This document shows positions 26,246 to 34,588 of a stretch of DNA of 64,000 bases, in pieces. Made by a program: the position numbers and the translations under genes. Position 1 is the stretch's first letter. Every line of letters starts with the position of its first letter. The notes beneath the pieces were generated by a model that saw only the letters and a program-made list of their open reading frames with translations, did not search any database and was not told the origin of the DNA. The DNA comes from Nocardia panacis (lineage in GTDB: Bacteria; Actinomycetota; Actinomycetes; Mycobacteriales; Mycobacteriaceae), in NCBI RefSeq assembly GCF_003598715.1, contig NZ_QZFU01000036.1:310001-374000 (forward strand), read 5' to 3'.

Positions 26246-27140
26246 GCAGCCCCCGGCCCTGCTGGGCGAGCTGGCGGATGATTTCGCCGCCGAGGTCGCG
26301 CGGCGCTATCAGATTCAGGCCGCCCAAGCGCGCGACATCATCGTCGCATCCTGGTCCCGCAACGCTCCCCTGCTCGCGGCCATCGCCGCGGCCGGAAATC
26401 TGGCGCAGATCAAACGCATGCGCGTGTACCGGGATTCGGCCACGACGCTCAAACGCGAGATCTACCACCAGTTGCGCCGCTACCGCCCGGCCGAATCCGA
26501 GGCGGACTCGGCCATGGCAGGCCTCACCGCCCTGAGCGCCGACTCCACCGCCGCGGAGCGGGCCGCGGCCATCCGGGCCATCACCACCAGCCATATCAGC
26601 ACCGCCGAACGTCTCGACCACATCGACGAGTTCTTCGATGCGGTATTCGCCCGCACCGGCGCCGTCGACACCGTCATCGATGTGGGTTGCGGCGTATTGC
26701 CGCTGCTGTTCCCCCTCGATGACGCGCGCGGCGCCGCGGTGCGGCAGCTCTGGGCGGTCGATACCGACAAGGCGGCCATCGCCGCCGTGACCGCCTATGC
26801 CGAACTGCGCGGCGACGACCGCATCCGCCCGTTCCGCTGGGATCTGGCCGACGGTTGGGACGCGCTCACCACACAGGGCCTGACCCGCTGTGAGGTCGGG
26901 CTGCTGCTCAAGGTGGTGCCCGTGGTGGCGCGCCGCAATCCGTCGCTGCTCGAGGCGCTCGCCGACACCCCGGCCGACCGCCTGGTGGTGAGCGGTTCGC
27001 GCACCGCCATGGCCAAGAAGCAGAACATCGAGCGCCGCGAAACCGGTGTGCTGCGCCGGTTTTTCCGCGATTTCGGTTTCACCGAGGTGGACGAGTTCCA
27101 GACCGAGGACGAGGTGTGCTTCGTGGTGGAGCGGCGGTAG
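26238..27140 (+). CDS. 16S rRNA methyltransferase, FmrO/Arm (G1405) family
   Basis: About 300 residues resembling aminoglycoside-resistance m7G1405 methyltransferases. It has an N-terminal helical region with RRY, the family motif HISTAERLDHIDEF, SAM motif DVGCGVLPL (CGLNPL in classical members), LLLKVVPVV and a C-terminal strand ending VCFVVERR. The first ATG, at 26418, would remove about 60 residues that align with the N-terminal domain of the family. The open frame begins after a stop at 26163 and has no ATG, GTG or TTG before 26418. I therefore place the start at ATT 26238, 7 nt after GGCGGGAGAG and overlapping the transglycosylase stop; CTG 26259 is an alternative. Likely role: ribosome methylation, possibly self-resistance. 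Confidence 0.72.
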   Translation: MTEQPPALLGELADDFAAEVARRYQIQAAQARDIIVASWSRNAPLLAAIAAAGNLAQIKRMRVYRDSATTLKREIYHQLRRYRPAESEADSAMAGLTALSADSTAAERAAAIRAITTSHISTAERLDHIDEFFDAVFARTGAVDTVIDVGCGVLPLLFPLDDARGAAVRQLWAVDTDKAAIAAVTAYAELRGDDRIRPFRWDLADGWDALTTQGLTRCEVGLLLKVVPVVARRNPSLLEALADTPADRLVVSGSRTAMAKKQNIERRETGVLRRFFRDFGFTEVDEFQTEDEVCFVVERR

Positions 27141-27160
27141 GCCCTGTCTCACGACAGGGC
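27141..27160. terminator. Bidirectional hairpin terminator
   Basis: GCCCTGTC-TCAC-GACAGGGC forms a perfect 8-bp stem with a 4-nt loop, starting right after the methyltransferase stop and ending 8 bp before the convergent ABC transporter stop. It can serve both strands. Confidence 0.75.
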
Positions 27161-27168
27161 CTGGCCGC

Positions 27169-29013
27169 TCACACGATAGTGCTGCTCAACCACGCGCGGT
27201 GCAGTGCCGCGAAATGTCGACCACCGGCGATCAGTTCCTCCGGCGGTCCCTGCTCGACAATGCGCCCGTCCTCGATGACCAGCACCCTGTCGGCATTGAG
27301 CACCGTGGACAACCGGTGCGCGATGATGAGGGCGGTCCGGTCGAGCAGGACCGTGCGCAGCGCGCGCTGCACGACCCGCTCGGTGGACGGATCCATACTC
27401 GAGGTGGCCTCGTCCAGGATGAGCACGGCCGGGTCGGCGAGCAGCGCCCTGGTGAGCGCGATGAGCTGACGCTGCCCGGCCGACAGGCGCGCCCCACGCT
27501 TGTTGACCTCGCTGTCGAAGCGGTCCGGCAGTTCGGAAATGAATTCGTGCGCACCGATTGTCGCGGCGGCGCGCTCGATCTCCGCGCGCGTCGCCTCCGG
27601 TTTGCCGAGGGCGATATTGTCGGCGACCGATCCGGTGAACAGGAAGGGTTCCTGGGTGACCATGGCGACGGTGCGGCGCAGATCGGCGTCGGTGACCTCG
27701 CGCAGGTCGATCTCGTTGATGACCACCGCTCCGGCGACCGGATCGTAGAACCGGGCCAGCAGCTTCGCGATGGTGGATTTCCCCGAGCCCGTCGCGCCGA
27801 CGAGTGCGACGGTCTCGCCGGGGGCGATGCGCAGGTTCAGGTCGTCGAGCACCAGGCCGGGACTGGTCTGGTAGCGGAAGGCGACATCGCGGAATTCGAC
27901 CTCGGCCCGATTGGTGCGCAAGGGTTTCGGCGCGGCGGGTTGGGCCAGTTGCGGCCGCTCGGCCAGGACGCCCGCGATCTTGTCGAAGGCGGCCAGCGCG
28001 ACCGCGTACGAATTGGCGAAGCGGGCCAGGTCGGTGACCGGGTCGTAGAACTTGCGCAGGTAGAGCACGAAGGCGGTGAGCACGCCCAGTGCCAGACCGC
28101 CGTGGATGATCTGCCAACCGCCGACCAGCAGCACCAGCGCGACACTGGCATTGCCGAGGAAGTTGACCAGCGCCGTGGAGGAGGCCATGGCATTGCCCGC
28201 GGCGATGGTCGCGTCCCGGTGCGCGGCATTGAGGGTTCGCATGGTGCGCTCGTTGGATTTCTCCATCCGATACGTCTGGACCACGCGAATCCCGTTGACC
28301 GTCTCCACGAAATGCGCGATCACCCGCGCGATCGCGCTCTGGGTGCGTTCGGAGTGGTAGTGGGCGCGCTTGCGGAACTGCCGGGTGATCCACAGTGCGG
28401 GCAGGAAGGCGATGACGATGATCGAGGTGAGCAGCGGATCCAACCAGAGCAGCACGATCGCGATGGCGAAGACCGAGAGGAAGGCGCGGAACAGTCCCTC
28501 GATACTTTCCTCGAGCAGGGTGCGCAGCGCCTCGATATCGCTGGTCAGCCGGGAGATGATCCGGCCGGAGGGATAGGACTCGTGGAAGGAGATGGACAAC
28601 TGCTGCACGTGCCGGAAGATGCGGTGCCGCAGATCCAGCAGCACATCCTGACCGATCCGATTGGCCACCACCGTGAAGGCCCAGGTGAGTCCTGCGGTGG
28701 CGAGGCTGCTCAGCAGATACAGCGCGACATACCAGCGCATCGGGACGTAGTCGTGGCGGGCGGCGGCCGGAATTCCGCTATCGATGACGGCGGCGATCAG
28801 CAGTGGCCTGCTCATTTCCACCGCGACGTCGAGCAGGCCGAGCAGCAGCGTGGCCACCACTCCGAACCGGTAGGGGCGGAACAGATCTCGCATCAGCCGT
28901 CGCGACCGGCGCCGCAACGCCCGGTGCGCCTCGCGATTGACCTGCTCGGCCGCGTCGGCGACCCCGGACCACTGCGGTCCCTCGTCGCGAGCCTCGGACA
29001 GCGCGTCTGTCAC
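27169..29013 (-). CDS. ABC exporter half-transporter (canonical ATP site)
   Basis: 614-residue TMD-NBD half-transporter: six membrane helices over roughly residues 55-340, then a nucleotide-binding domain with Walker A GATGSGKST, Walker B LILDEATSSMD with the catalytic Glu, and a non-canonical signature LSAGQ. It forms a heterodimer with the protein encoded just upstream, whose stop overlaps this GTG start (GTGA). Combined with the partner's LSGGQ, this subunit's Walker motifs would make the hydrolysing site. Genomic position beside the biosynthetic genes suggests export of the product, but the substrate cannot be read from sequence. Confidence 0.92.
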   Translation of the reverse strand: MTDALSEARDEGPQWSGVADAAEQVNREAHRALRRRSRRLMRDLFRPYRFGVVATLLLGLLDVAVEMSRPLLIAAVIDSGIPAAARHDYVPMRWYVALYLLSSLATAGLTWAFTVVANRIGQDVLLDLRHRIFRHVQQLSISFHESYPSGRIISRLTSDIEALRTLLEESIEGLFRAFLSVFAIAIVLLWLDPLLTSIIVIAFLPALWITRQFRKRAHYHSERTQSAIARVIAHFVETVNGIRVVQTYRMEKSNERTMRTLNAAHRDATIAAGNAMASSTALVNFLGNASVALVLLVGGWQIIHGGLALGVLTAFVLYLRKFYDPVTDLARFANSYAVALAAFDKIAGVLAERPQLAQPAAPKPLRTNRAEVEFRDVAFRYQTSPGLVLDDLNLRIAPGETVALVGATGSGKSTIAKLLARFYDPVAGAVVINEIDLREVTDADLRRTVAMVTQEPFLFTGSVADNIALGKPEATRAEIERAAATIGAHEFISELPDRFDSEVNKRGARLSAGQRQLIALTRALLADPAVLILDEATSSMDPSTERVVQRALRTVLLDRTALIIAHRLSTVLNADRVLVIEDGRIVEQGPPEELIAGGRHFAALHRAWLSSTIV

Positions 29014-30821
29014 GGCATCGTCCTTCCGGCCACCTCTACCTCGTGCGGGGCCATCAGCGCCCGGTAGCGCGGGCACTCGCGCAGCAGTTGCCGATGGGCG
29101 CCGACCGCGACGATGCGGCCCTCGTCCAGCAGGGCCACCCTGTCGGCCAGATACACGGTGTTGGGTCGGTGCGCGACGACGAGCGCGGTGGCGTCGCGCA
29201 GCACCCGCCGCAGCGCCGCCTCCACCTCCGCCTCGGTGTGCACGTCCAGGGCCGAGAGCGGGTTGTCCATCACCAGCAGCTTCGGGCGGCCGACCACCGC
29301 CCTGGCCAGCGCGATCCGCTGCCGCTGGCCTCCGGACAGCGCGAAACCCTGTTCACCGACCTGTGTTTCGAGTCCGAACGGTAGTGCGTCCACGAATTCC
29401 TCCGCATTGGCCACGCGCAGCGCCTCGCGCACCTGCGCGTCGGTGAGATGGTCGCGATCGAGGCGGACATTGCGGGCGATGGTTCCGGAGAACAGCACCG
29501 GATCCTCGAAGACCATGGCCACCTCGCCGCGCAGCGCGGCGAGGGGCAGCCGTCGAATATCCGTGCCGTCCAGCAGGATTCGGCCGCCGGTCAGATCGTG
29601 CAGTCGGGTGATCGCCCCCGCCAGCACGGATTTGCCCGATCCGGTCGCGCCGACCAGCGCCAGCGTCTCCCCCGGCCGGATCTCCAGATCGATACCCGCG
29701 AGCAGGTCCATCTGCGCACCCGGATGGCGAAAGTGCGCTCCTTCGAAGACCACACCGCCACGCACCGGCTCGGGCAGCGGTTCGGGTTGCCCTGGATCGG
29801 TAATGGTGACCTCGGCGTCGAGCAGCGCGAAATATCGTTTGGTGGCGGCGGCCGCCTCGTTGGCCTCGGCGATCAGGTAGCCGTTGGATTCCAGCGGCCA
29901 TTGGAGAAAGGCCACGATGGCGATGGCGGCGACCAATTCGCCATTGCTCATGGTGCCGCGAGCCACCAGCGATCCGCCGATGACCAGCACCACGCCGAGG
30001 GCGAATTCCGGCAGTCCGACCACCGAGGCGACGAGCAGGCCGAGCACATGCGCCCGCTTCATCTCGGTTTTGCGCAGCAGTTCGGCGGTGTGGCGGAAGG
30101 CGGCGGTGGCCTGTTTGCTGCGGCCGAATGCCTTGAGCACCCGCACGCCGAGCACCGATTCCTCCACGTGGGTGGTTAGATCGCCGCGCTGATCCTGGGC
30201 GATTTCGCTGTGCTCCTGATATTTGGCCTCGAAAATCATGGCGTTGATGCCGACCGGCAGGATGATCACCGTGAAGATCAGCCCGAGCAGTGGCGACATC
30301 CAGAACAGAATCCCGAGTCCGGCGACTATCGAGAACGCATTCACCACCAGGTAGACCAGGGAATAGCGCAGAAATCGCGAGATGGCGTTCAGGTCGACCG
30401 TGGCGCGTGAGAGCAACTGCCCCGAGGGCCAGCCGTCGTGAAAGGCGGGTGAGAGCCGCTGAATATGCGCGTAGAGCGCCTCGCGCATGCGGACCTCGAC
30501 CCGCGCGCTCGGCGCGATGACCAGTCGCTGTCTGGCCAGGAAGAAAACCGCCTCGAGTGCGCTGAGCCCCAGGACGATGCCGCACATGATGGCGAGTTCG
30601 CGCATATCGCCCTCGGCGACCGGTCCGTCGATGATCCGCTCGATGACGAGCGGAATCACCAGACCGCATGCCGTCGCCGCGACCGCGGCCAGCAGGGCGC
30701 GCCCTATCGGCGAGATCTCGACTCTCGCGTAGGGCATCAATCGCCGAAGGGTATTTATGGTGTCGCTTCTGCCGGTTTCCCTTCTCGGGAAACGCTTCAA
30801 CCACTCCATCTTCATGCTCAC
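29010..30821 (-). CDS. ABC exporter half-transporter (degenerate ATP site)
   Basis: About 603-residue TMD-NBD partner of the preceding gene product. Walker A is GATGSGKS and the signature is the canonical LSGGQ, but Walker B reads LLVMDNPLSALD, with Asn in place of the catalytic Glu. This matches asymmetric heterodimeric exporters, where one site is degenerate. The GTG at 30821, 1 bp after the decarboxylase stop and behind AGGA, is the likely start; ATGs at 30815 and 30809 are alternatives. The longer open frame from 31061 runs antisense-like through the decarboxylase gene and is not credible. Confidence 0.92.
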   Translation of the reverse strand: MSMKMEWLKRFPRRETGRSDTINTLRRLMPYARVEISPIGRALLAAVAATACGLVIPLVIERIIDGPVAEGDMRELAIMCGIVLGLSALEAVFFLARQRLVIAPSARVEVRMREALYAHIQRLSPAFHDGWPSGQLLSRATVDLNAISRFLRYSLVYLVVNAFSIVAGLGILFWMSPLLGLIFTVIILPVGINAMIFEAKYQEHSEIAQDQRGDLTTHVEESVLGVRVLKAFGRSKQATAAFRHTAELLRKTEMKRAHVLGLLVASVVGLPEFALGVVLVIGGSLVARGTMSNGELVAAIAIVAFLQWPLESNGYLIAEANEAAAATKRYFALLDAEVTITDPGQPEPLPEPVRGGVVFEGAHFRHPGAQMDLLAGIDLEIRPGETLALVGATGSGKSVLAGAITRLHDLTGGRILLDGTDIRRLPLAALRGEVAMVFEDPVLFSGTIARNVRLDRDHLTDAQVREALRVANAEEFVDALPFGLETQVGEQGFALSGGQRQRIALARAVVGRPKLLVMDNPLSALDVHTEAEVEAALRRVLRDATALVVAHRPNTVYLADRVALLDEGRIVAVGAHRQLLRECPRYRALMAPHEVEVAGRTMP

Positions 30822-30822
30822 A

Positions 30823-31218
30823 TTAGTACGTCCTACCGCGCTGGATGACCGTCGATTCCATGCGCGGCGCGCGCAGCGCTTCGGCGAGCAGTTGCACCGC
30901 CAGTTGCGGACGGGCGCGTTTGCCGCAGGTGAACACGTCGATGAAGACCGATCCGAGCTCCGGATAGGTGTGGATGGAGGCGTGCGATTCCGACAGCACT
31001 GCCAGCACCGTGACGCCCTGGGGGCTGAAACGTCTGCTGACGATGTCCAATACGGTGGCACCGGCGTCGATCAGGGTTTGCTCGAGGGTTCGACACAGGA
31101 ATTTCTCGTCGTCGAGGGGGCCGCGTTCGACCCCGTGCAGCTCGACGAGCACATGCTGCCCGGTGAACAGCCCGGTGACATCTACCTCGTCATCCACCGA
31201 TTCCGGCGCATTGGACAT
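30823..31218 (-). CDS. speH: S-adenosylmethionine decarboxylase proenzyme (class 1B)
   Basis: 131-residue pyruvoyl enzyme. The self-cleavage site is in LSESHASIHTYPE between Glu77 and Ser78; His83 and Cys98 (DVFTCG) match the processing and catalytic residues of the Thermotoga class 1B enzyme. It makes decarboxylated SAM, the aminopropyl donor. GGGAGG precedes the ATG by 6 nt. It is first in an operon with the two ABC exporter genes (1-bp gap), an unusual partner. No spermidine synthase is in the window, so the aminopropyl acceptor is unknown: polyamine synthesis or a natural-product tailoring step are both possible. Confidence 0.88.
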   Translation of the reverse strand: MSNAPESVDDEVDVTGLFTGQHVLVELHGVERGPLDDEKFLCRTLEQTLIDAGATVLDIVSRRFSPQGVTVLAVLSESHASIHTYPELGSVFIDVFTCGKRARPQLAVQLLAEALRAPRMESTVIQRGRTY

Positions 31219-31931
31219 GAATCGACCTCCCTACCGACCAAGAAATCTGAAACGAGAATCTTTCGAGAATGGGCATCGATCGACACGGATCGTGCCGGAT
31301 GACCCGAATAATAACCGAGCGGTCGGTTCCATACTGACCGATTGCACCGCACGCTACGAGCGAATACCGGACTATTTCGACTGGGGAATTCGCCGATGAG
31401 ATGAAAGTTCGCCGAAGATTCGGCTACTGTTTATGGACTCGCGGATAGACAGCATGGCCGAGATTGCCGCGTCCATCGATCGAGCACACCATTATTTCTA
31501 TCTCCAGAAATCGGGATGTATCGTTCCGTACGGAAGATAGCAGTACGGTCACATGGATATCAAGGGTTGCGCAGCTCCGGCACCGCTGCTAGTCTGACAG
31601 AACTTCAGCCGCATTGGCGCGGCGTCACCATTTCGGCATTTCATCACAGCGTTTTCCTCCCCCGCCGCTGAAATCGCAGTCTTATAAGCATACGGCCTCG
31701 TCGAATTGGTCGAGAGCCTTATTTCGGATGCCCTATCCAAATTCCAATCCCGCTCCGATGCGGGTATTGATCGGTATTTCTCTCGGCCCATTCGGACGTG
31801 CTGAATCGCGGAGAATTTCGACCGATGTTCTCGGCGTGTCCACGGTCTGAGCAGCCCAACAGCTCAACCGGATACGCCTCGACGGCAGCTACCCGGATCC
31901 GGGTCGGCACCGCATGCGGGAGACGCTCCCA
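31219..31931. other. Non-coding stretch upstream of speH
   Basis: About 710 bp of lower GC than its surroundings. Short open frames on both strands (78-80 codons) show no ribosome site or recognisable feature. It should contain the speH promoter, but I could not place one. A 14-bp palindrome, ACCCGGATCCGGGT, lies at 31891-31904 near the end of the next minus-strand gene; its function is unknown. Confidence 0.6.
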
Positions 31932-32201
31932 CTACCCCGGCAGCACCGCCCGGTCGCGGCGATCGCGGCCGTCCACCTCGCGCACCGCATAGGTGGCCAC
32001 GGTGACGGCCGCCCGCGCACAGCCGAGAATCTCATTGGCCGTGGAGGATTCGGGCTGACTGAGGAGTGCGACGCCGTCCATGGCGCAGCGCACCAGGTGG
32101 GTGGCGGCCAAGGCGAGCGGGTCGTCGGCGGGGACGGCCCTCAGCTTTTCGTAGACGGCGCGGAGCAAATCCTCGGCTTCGACATAGGAACCCCCTGACA
32201 T
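31932..32201 (-). CDS. Small hypothetical protein
   Basis: 89-residue, mostly helical, acidic-then-basic protein that I do not recognise. It has no signal peptide or membrane segment. An excellent ribosome site (GGAAAGAG, 6 nt before ATG) and the helical, Ala-rich composition with a regular charge pattern support a real gene. It stands alone on the minus strand, about 200 bp after the transporter gene. Confidence 0.55.
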   Translation of the reverse strand: MSGGSYVEAEDLLRAVYEKLRAVPADDPLALAATHLVRCAMDGVALLSQPESSTANEILGCARAAVTVATYAVREVDGRDRRDRAVLPG

Positions 32202-32400
32202 ATCCAGCTCTTTCCGTTCTGTGCCGACCGCGGCGTGGATCGCTGGGGATCACATTTCCCACACCCGCATTTCGGCCCCTGCCTCGGCTGTGTGCTTTCA
32301 GGTTGTTTCACTCGGAACCTGATTACGACATTACCTCAAAGCGCAAGGCGTGCACAGTTTTCGGGACTTCCGGTCCGCACGCGGGTATTGTCGGACCCGA

Positions 32401-32964
32401 TCAGCGCCGCGCCGACCAGGCCCGGCGCGCTCCAATGATCAAGGCGGCCAGCGCCACGCCGTACACCTTGCCCAACACCTGCCCCGGCAGGAAGGCCAGG
32501 GAGCCGAAGGCGATATAGAGAAACAGGATCGAGTCGAGCAGCGCCCCGGCGATCCCGCCGAACAGCACGGCCCTGGTCCAACGCGGGGCAAGCCAGGTGA
32601 ACACCACGAAGTCGGCCAGCTCGCTCACCGCGAACGCCACCGCCGAGGCCGTCGCCACCTCCGGCCCGGCCACGAAATAGGACAGCACCGCACCGACGGC
32701 CAAAGTCAGCAACGCGACCGGCTTCCCCCACAGATATTGCACCCCGTCGCGCAGCACCAGCGCCGGACCGACCAGGAAAACGCCCGCAGGCCCGGACAGT
32801 CCGAACCCGACCGGCACCACCCCGAACCGCTCGATCAACCAGTTCGCGGCGACCACCGCCCCGAGATAGGCCAAGACCACCAACCCCGCCGGCATTGGTC
32901 GGCGCGGCGCTGTCACATATCGACGGCGCGCGGTCTCGGTCATCTCATTCGAAGCTGCCACCAC
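32401..32964 (-). CDS. VUT-family membrane protein (YhhQ-like, queuosine-precursor transporter family)
   Basis: Roughly 187-residue membrane protein with about five to six hydrophobic segments. Features typical of the YhhQ/VUT (DUF165) family include an ANWLIERFG-like first helix, PAGVFLVGPALVLRDGVQ and a SELADFVVF segment. E. coli YhhQ takes up preQ0/preQ1, but actinobacterial VUT proteins are mostly uncharacterised. The GTG at 32964 has TGGGAG 6 nt upstream; ATG starts at 32991 and 32943 are possible. The transglycosylase-family gene 6-7 kb away makes a 7-deazapurine link worth testing. Confidence 0.75.
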   Translation of the reverse strand: MVAASNEMTETARRRYVTAPRRPMPAGLVVLAYLGAVVAANWLIERFGVVPVGFGLSGPAGVFLVGPALVLRDGVQYLWGKPVALLTLAVGAVLSYFVAGPEVATASAVAFAVSELADFVVFTWLAPRWTRAVLFGGIAGALLDSILFLYIAFGSLAFLPGQVLGKVYGVALAALIIGARRAWSARR

Positions 32965-33031
32965 GGGATTCTCCCACGGGTGGCCGCGCACCTCGCGGAT
33001 CGCTCATCTCGCCGCTGAATTCGAAGGAACC

Positions 33032-33064
33032 GGTGGCCGGTGCGCTCTGTGCGCACCGGCCACC
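33032..33064 (-). terminator. Strong hairpin terminator of the secreted-protein gene
   Basis: A perfect 14-bp stem (GGTGGCCGGTGCGC and its complement) with a TCTGT loop, located about 22 bp downstream of the secreted-protein stop on the minus strand and before the VUT gene. No T-tract is visible. Confidence 0.8.
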
Positions 33065-33086
33065 TCGATATCGCTTGCGAGCCTGC

Positions 33087-33794
33087 TTACTTGGCAGGCG
33101 GGTTGAACGGCTGATTGATGGTGGTGAAGTACTGGACGGCAGCCATGATCGCGACCGGGGCCGTGATCAGGATCTGGCCCGCGACGGTGCCGAGGGCGCC
33201 CAAGGCCAGGACGCCGCCGACACAACCGACGGCGGCGGCCGGGATGAACGGGCCGAACATGCCGACGATGGTGGCCGAGGCGATGGTGGCGCCCGCGATG
33301 CCGCCGAGGACACAGCCGATCGCCGCGCCGCCGAGGCCGCCGACCAGGGTGCCGATGCTCGCACCGAGGGCGATGGTGCCGGTCATGCGGCTCCACGCGG
33401 CGTTCTCGCGGTCGTATTCGGACTTCCAGGGGGCCTTGTCCTCGAAGGGCAGGGCGACCGGCTGATAGCGCGCGTGCACCCGATCGAACTGCGGGGTGAG
33501 CGTGGCCGTGTCGCCCGCGATGTCGGCGGCGATCGGGAAGACGAAATCGTCCACCCGGAAACTCAATTCGCTACCCGCGACGGTGACGCCGTTGCGCGCC
33601 TTGATCTTGAACACTCCGTCTTCGACGACCATCGATCCGGCCTCGGTGCGGATGACGGTGTTGCGCTCGGTGGTGGTGGCGGCGTAGTCGACCGCGCCCG
33701 CATCCGCTTGCGGCGCGGCGCTGCTCGCACCCGCGGCGACTGTCAGCGCGGTGCCGACGGCGGTGGTCAGCAGGGCGATCTTGGTGAATCTCAC
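33087..33794 (-). CDS. Secreted protein with glycine-rich hydrophobic C-terminus
   Basis: 235 residues from a GTG preceded by GGGAAGG. An N-terminal signal peptide (basic start, LLTTAVGTALTVAAG core, cleavage near ASSAAP) is followed by a soluble domain of about 110 residues with beta-strand character. The C-terminal hydrophobic half is rich in GxxG and small residues (GGLGGAAIG, GGIAGATIA), glycine-zipper-like, and could insert in the cell envelope. It resembles a family of exported proteins common in Nocardia; I cannot assign a function. The ATG at 33815 and the longer frame from 33938 would put residues before the signal peptide. Confidence 0.78.
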   Translation of the reverse strand: MRFTKIALLTTAVGTALTVAAGASSAAPQADAGAVDYAATTTERNTVIRTEAGSMVVEDGVFKIKARNGVTVAGSELSFRVDDFVFPIAADIAGDTATLTPQFDRVHARYQPVALPFEDKAPWKSEYDRENAAWSRMTGTIALGASIGTLVGGLGGAAIGCVLGGIAGATIASATIVGMFGPFIPAAAVGCVGGVLALGALGTVAGQILITAPVAIMAAVQYFTTINQPFNPPAK

Positions 33795-33952
33795 GTACGA
33801 AGTACCTTCCCTCATCGCGGCGAATGCCGTCTGCCCCGGCGCGAAGCACGAATCGCGCTGCGGGACAAATTGATACGTACCCATCCGGTATACAGTCGGG
33901 CACACCGTCGGTGCGACGGAAAGTTGCAAACCGGACATCAGAACACAGTAGG

Positions 33953-33971
33953 GTAGGTAAGCCTAAGCTTC
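33953..33971. promoter_or_regulatory. IdeR/DmdR-like iron box
   Basis: GTAGGTAAGCCTAAGCTTC matches the 19-bp IdeR consensus (TTAGGTTAGGCTAACCTAA) at about 13 positions, best in the left half. It lies between the secreted-protein gene and the siderophore-gene remnant, which itself argues for former iron control here. Confidence 0.5.
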
Positions 33972-34001
33972 AATACCTACGTATACCTGCGCATTTGCCC
34001 G

Positions 34002-34560
34002 CGGGACCCTGACGAGCTGGGGAGAACCTTCCTCGGTGTAACCGAGATCACCTCATATGTCTGGTTCGGTTTTGCCGGTTCGGCAACGGTCGCGCTGATC
34101 ATCTACCGGCTCGGCACGGCGGCGATGAATCCCGGCGATCAGCATCCCTCGCGCCGCGGCATCCTCGCCGACTTCTGGGGCACCGGCATGGGACACGGCG
34201 CCGATACCGAGGTGGTCGCCGAACTGCGTCCCGATCCGCGCGACATCCAGGTCACCAAGTGGCGCTACTCGGCCTTCCAGCGCACCGACCTGCGCGAACT
34301 GCTCGGCTACTACCGCCGCGACCACCTCGTGGTGACCGCGTCTACACCCATACGGCTGCATGCTCAGCGCCGCCGAGGCTTTCATGAGCGATGTGCGCCC
34401 GTTCCTGATCCTCGACGCCACCGCCGATTTCACCCGCGAGGACCACCTGATGGCCCTGACTTACACGGCGCGCCGCTGCGGCGCGGTCCTACCCACCGCC
34501 GCCCTGCTCGACCGCGAAACAGCCACGCACGACCGCGTATTCGCCGCCGATCACGCATAG
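34002..34560 (+). pseudogene. Decayed siderophore locus: FecCD permease fragment joined to isochorismatase fragment
   Basis: About 30 codons from 34026 (TFLGVTEITSYVWFGFAG and onward) resemble an inner segment of FecCD iron-siderophore permeases. They run straight into the middle of an isochorismatase (from about 34120: GDQHPSRRGILADFWG, then the catalytic-Lys region TKWRYSAF). Near 34337 and 34350 single bases appear to be missing where GVYTHIGC should be read. The frame then continues at 34360 with MLSAAEAFMSDVRPFL to the normal end. There is no start and no N-terminus. This is a remnant of 2,3-dihydroxybenzoate-type siderophore genes fused by deletion, behind an iron box. Confidence 0.72.
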
Positions 34561-34588
34561 GGCAGCGCCGCGAACCCGAGCTTGCCGA

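Noticed and set aside
31549..31850. Two short open frames (80 and 78 codons) on opposite strands
   Set aside because: No ribosome site, no recognisable composition, and they overlap each other.
31524..31904. Palindromes TTCCGTACGGAA and ACCCGGATCCGGGT
   Set aside because: Perfect palindromes of 12-14 bp are expected several times by chance in 64 kb, and neither lies at a clear promoter.
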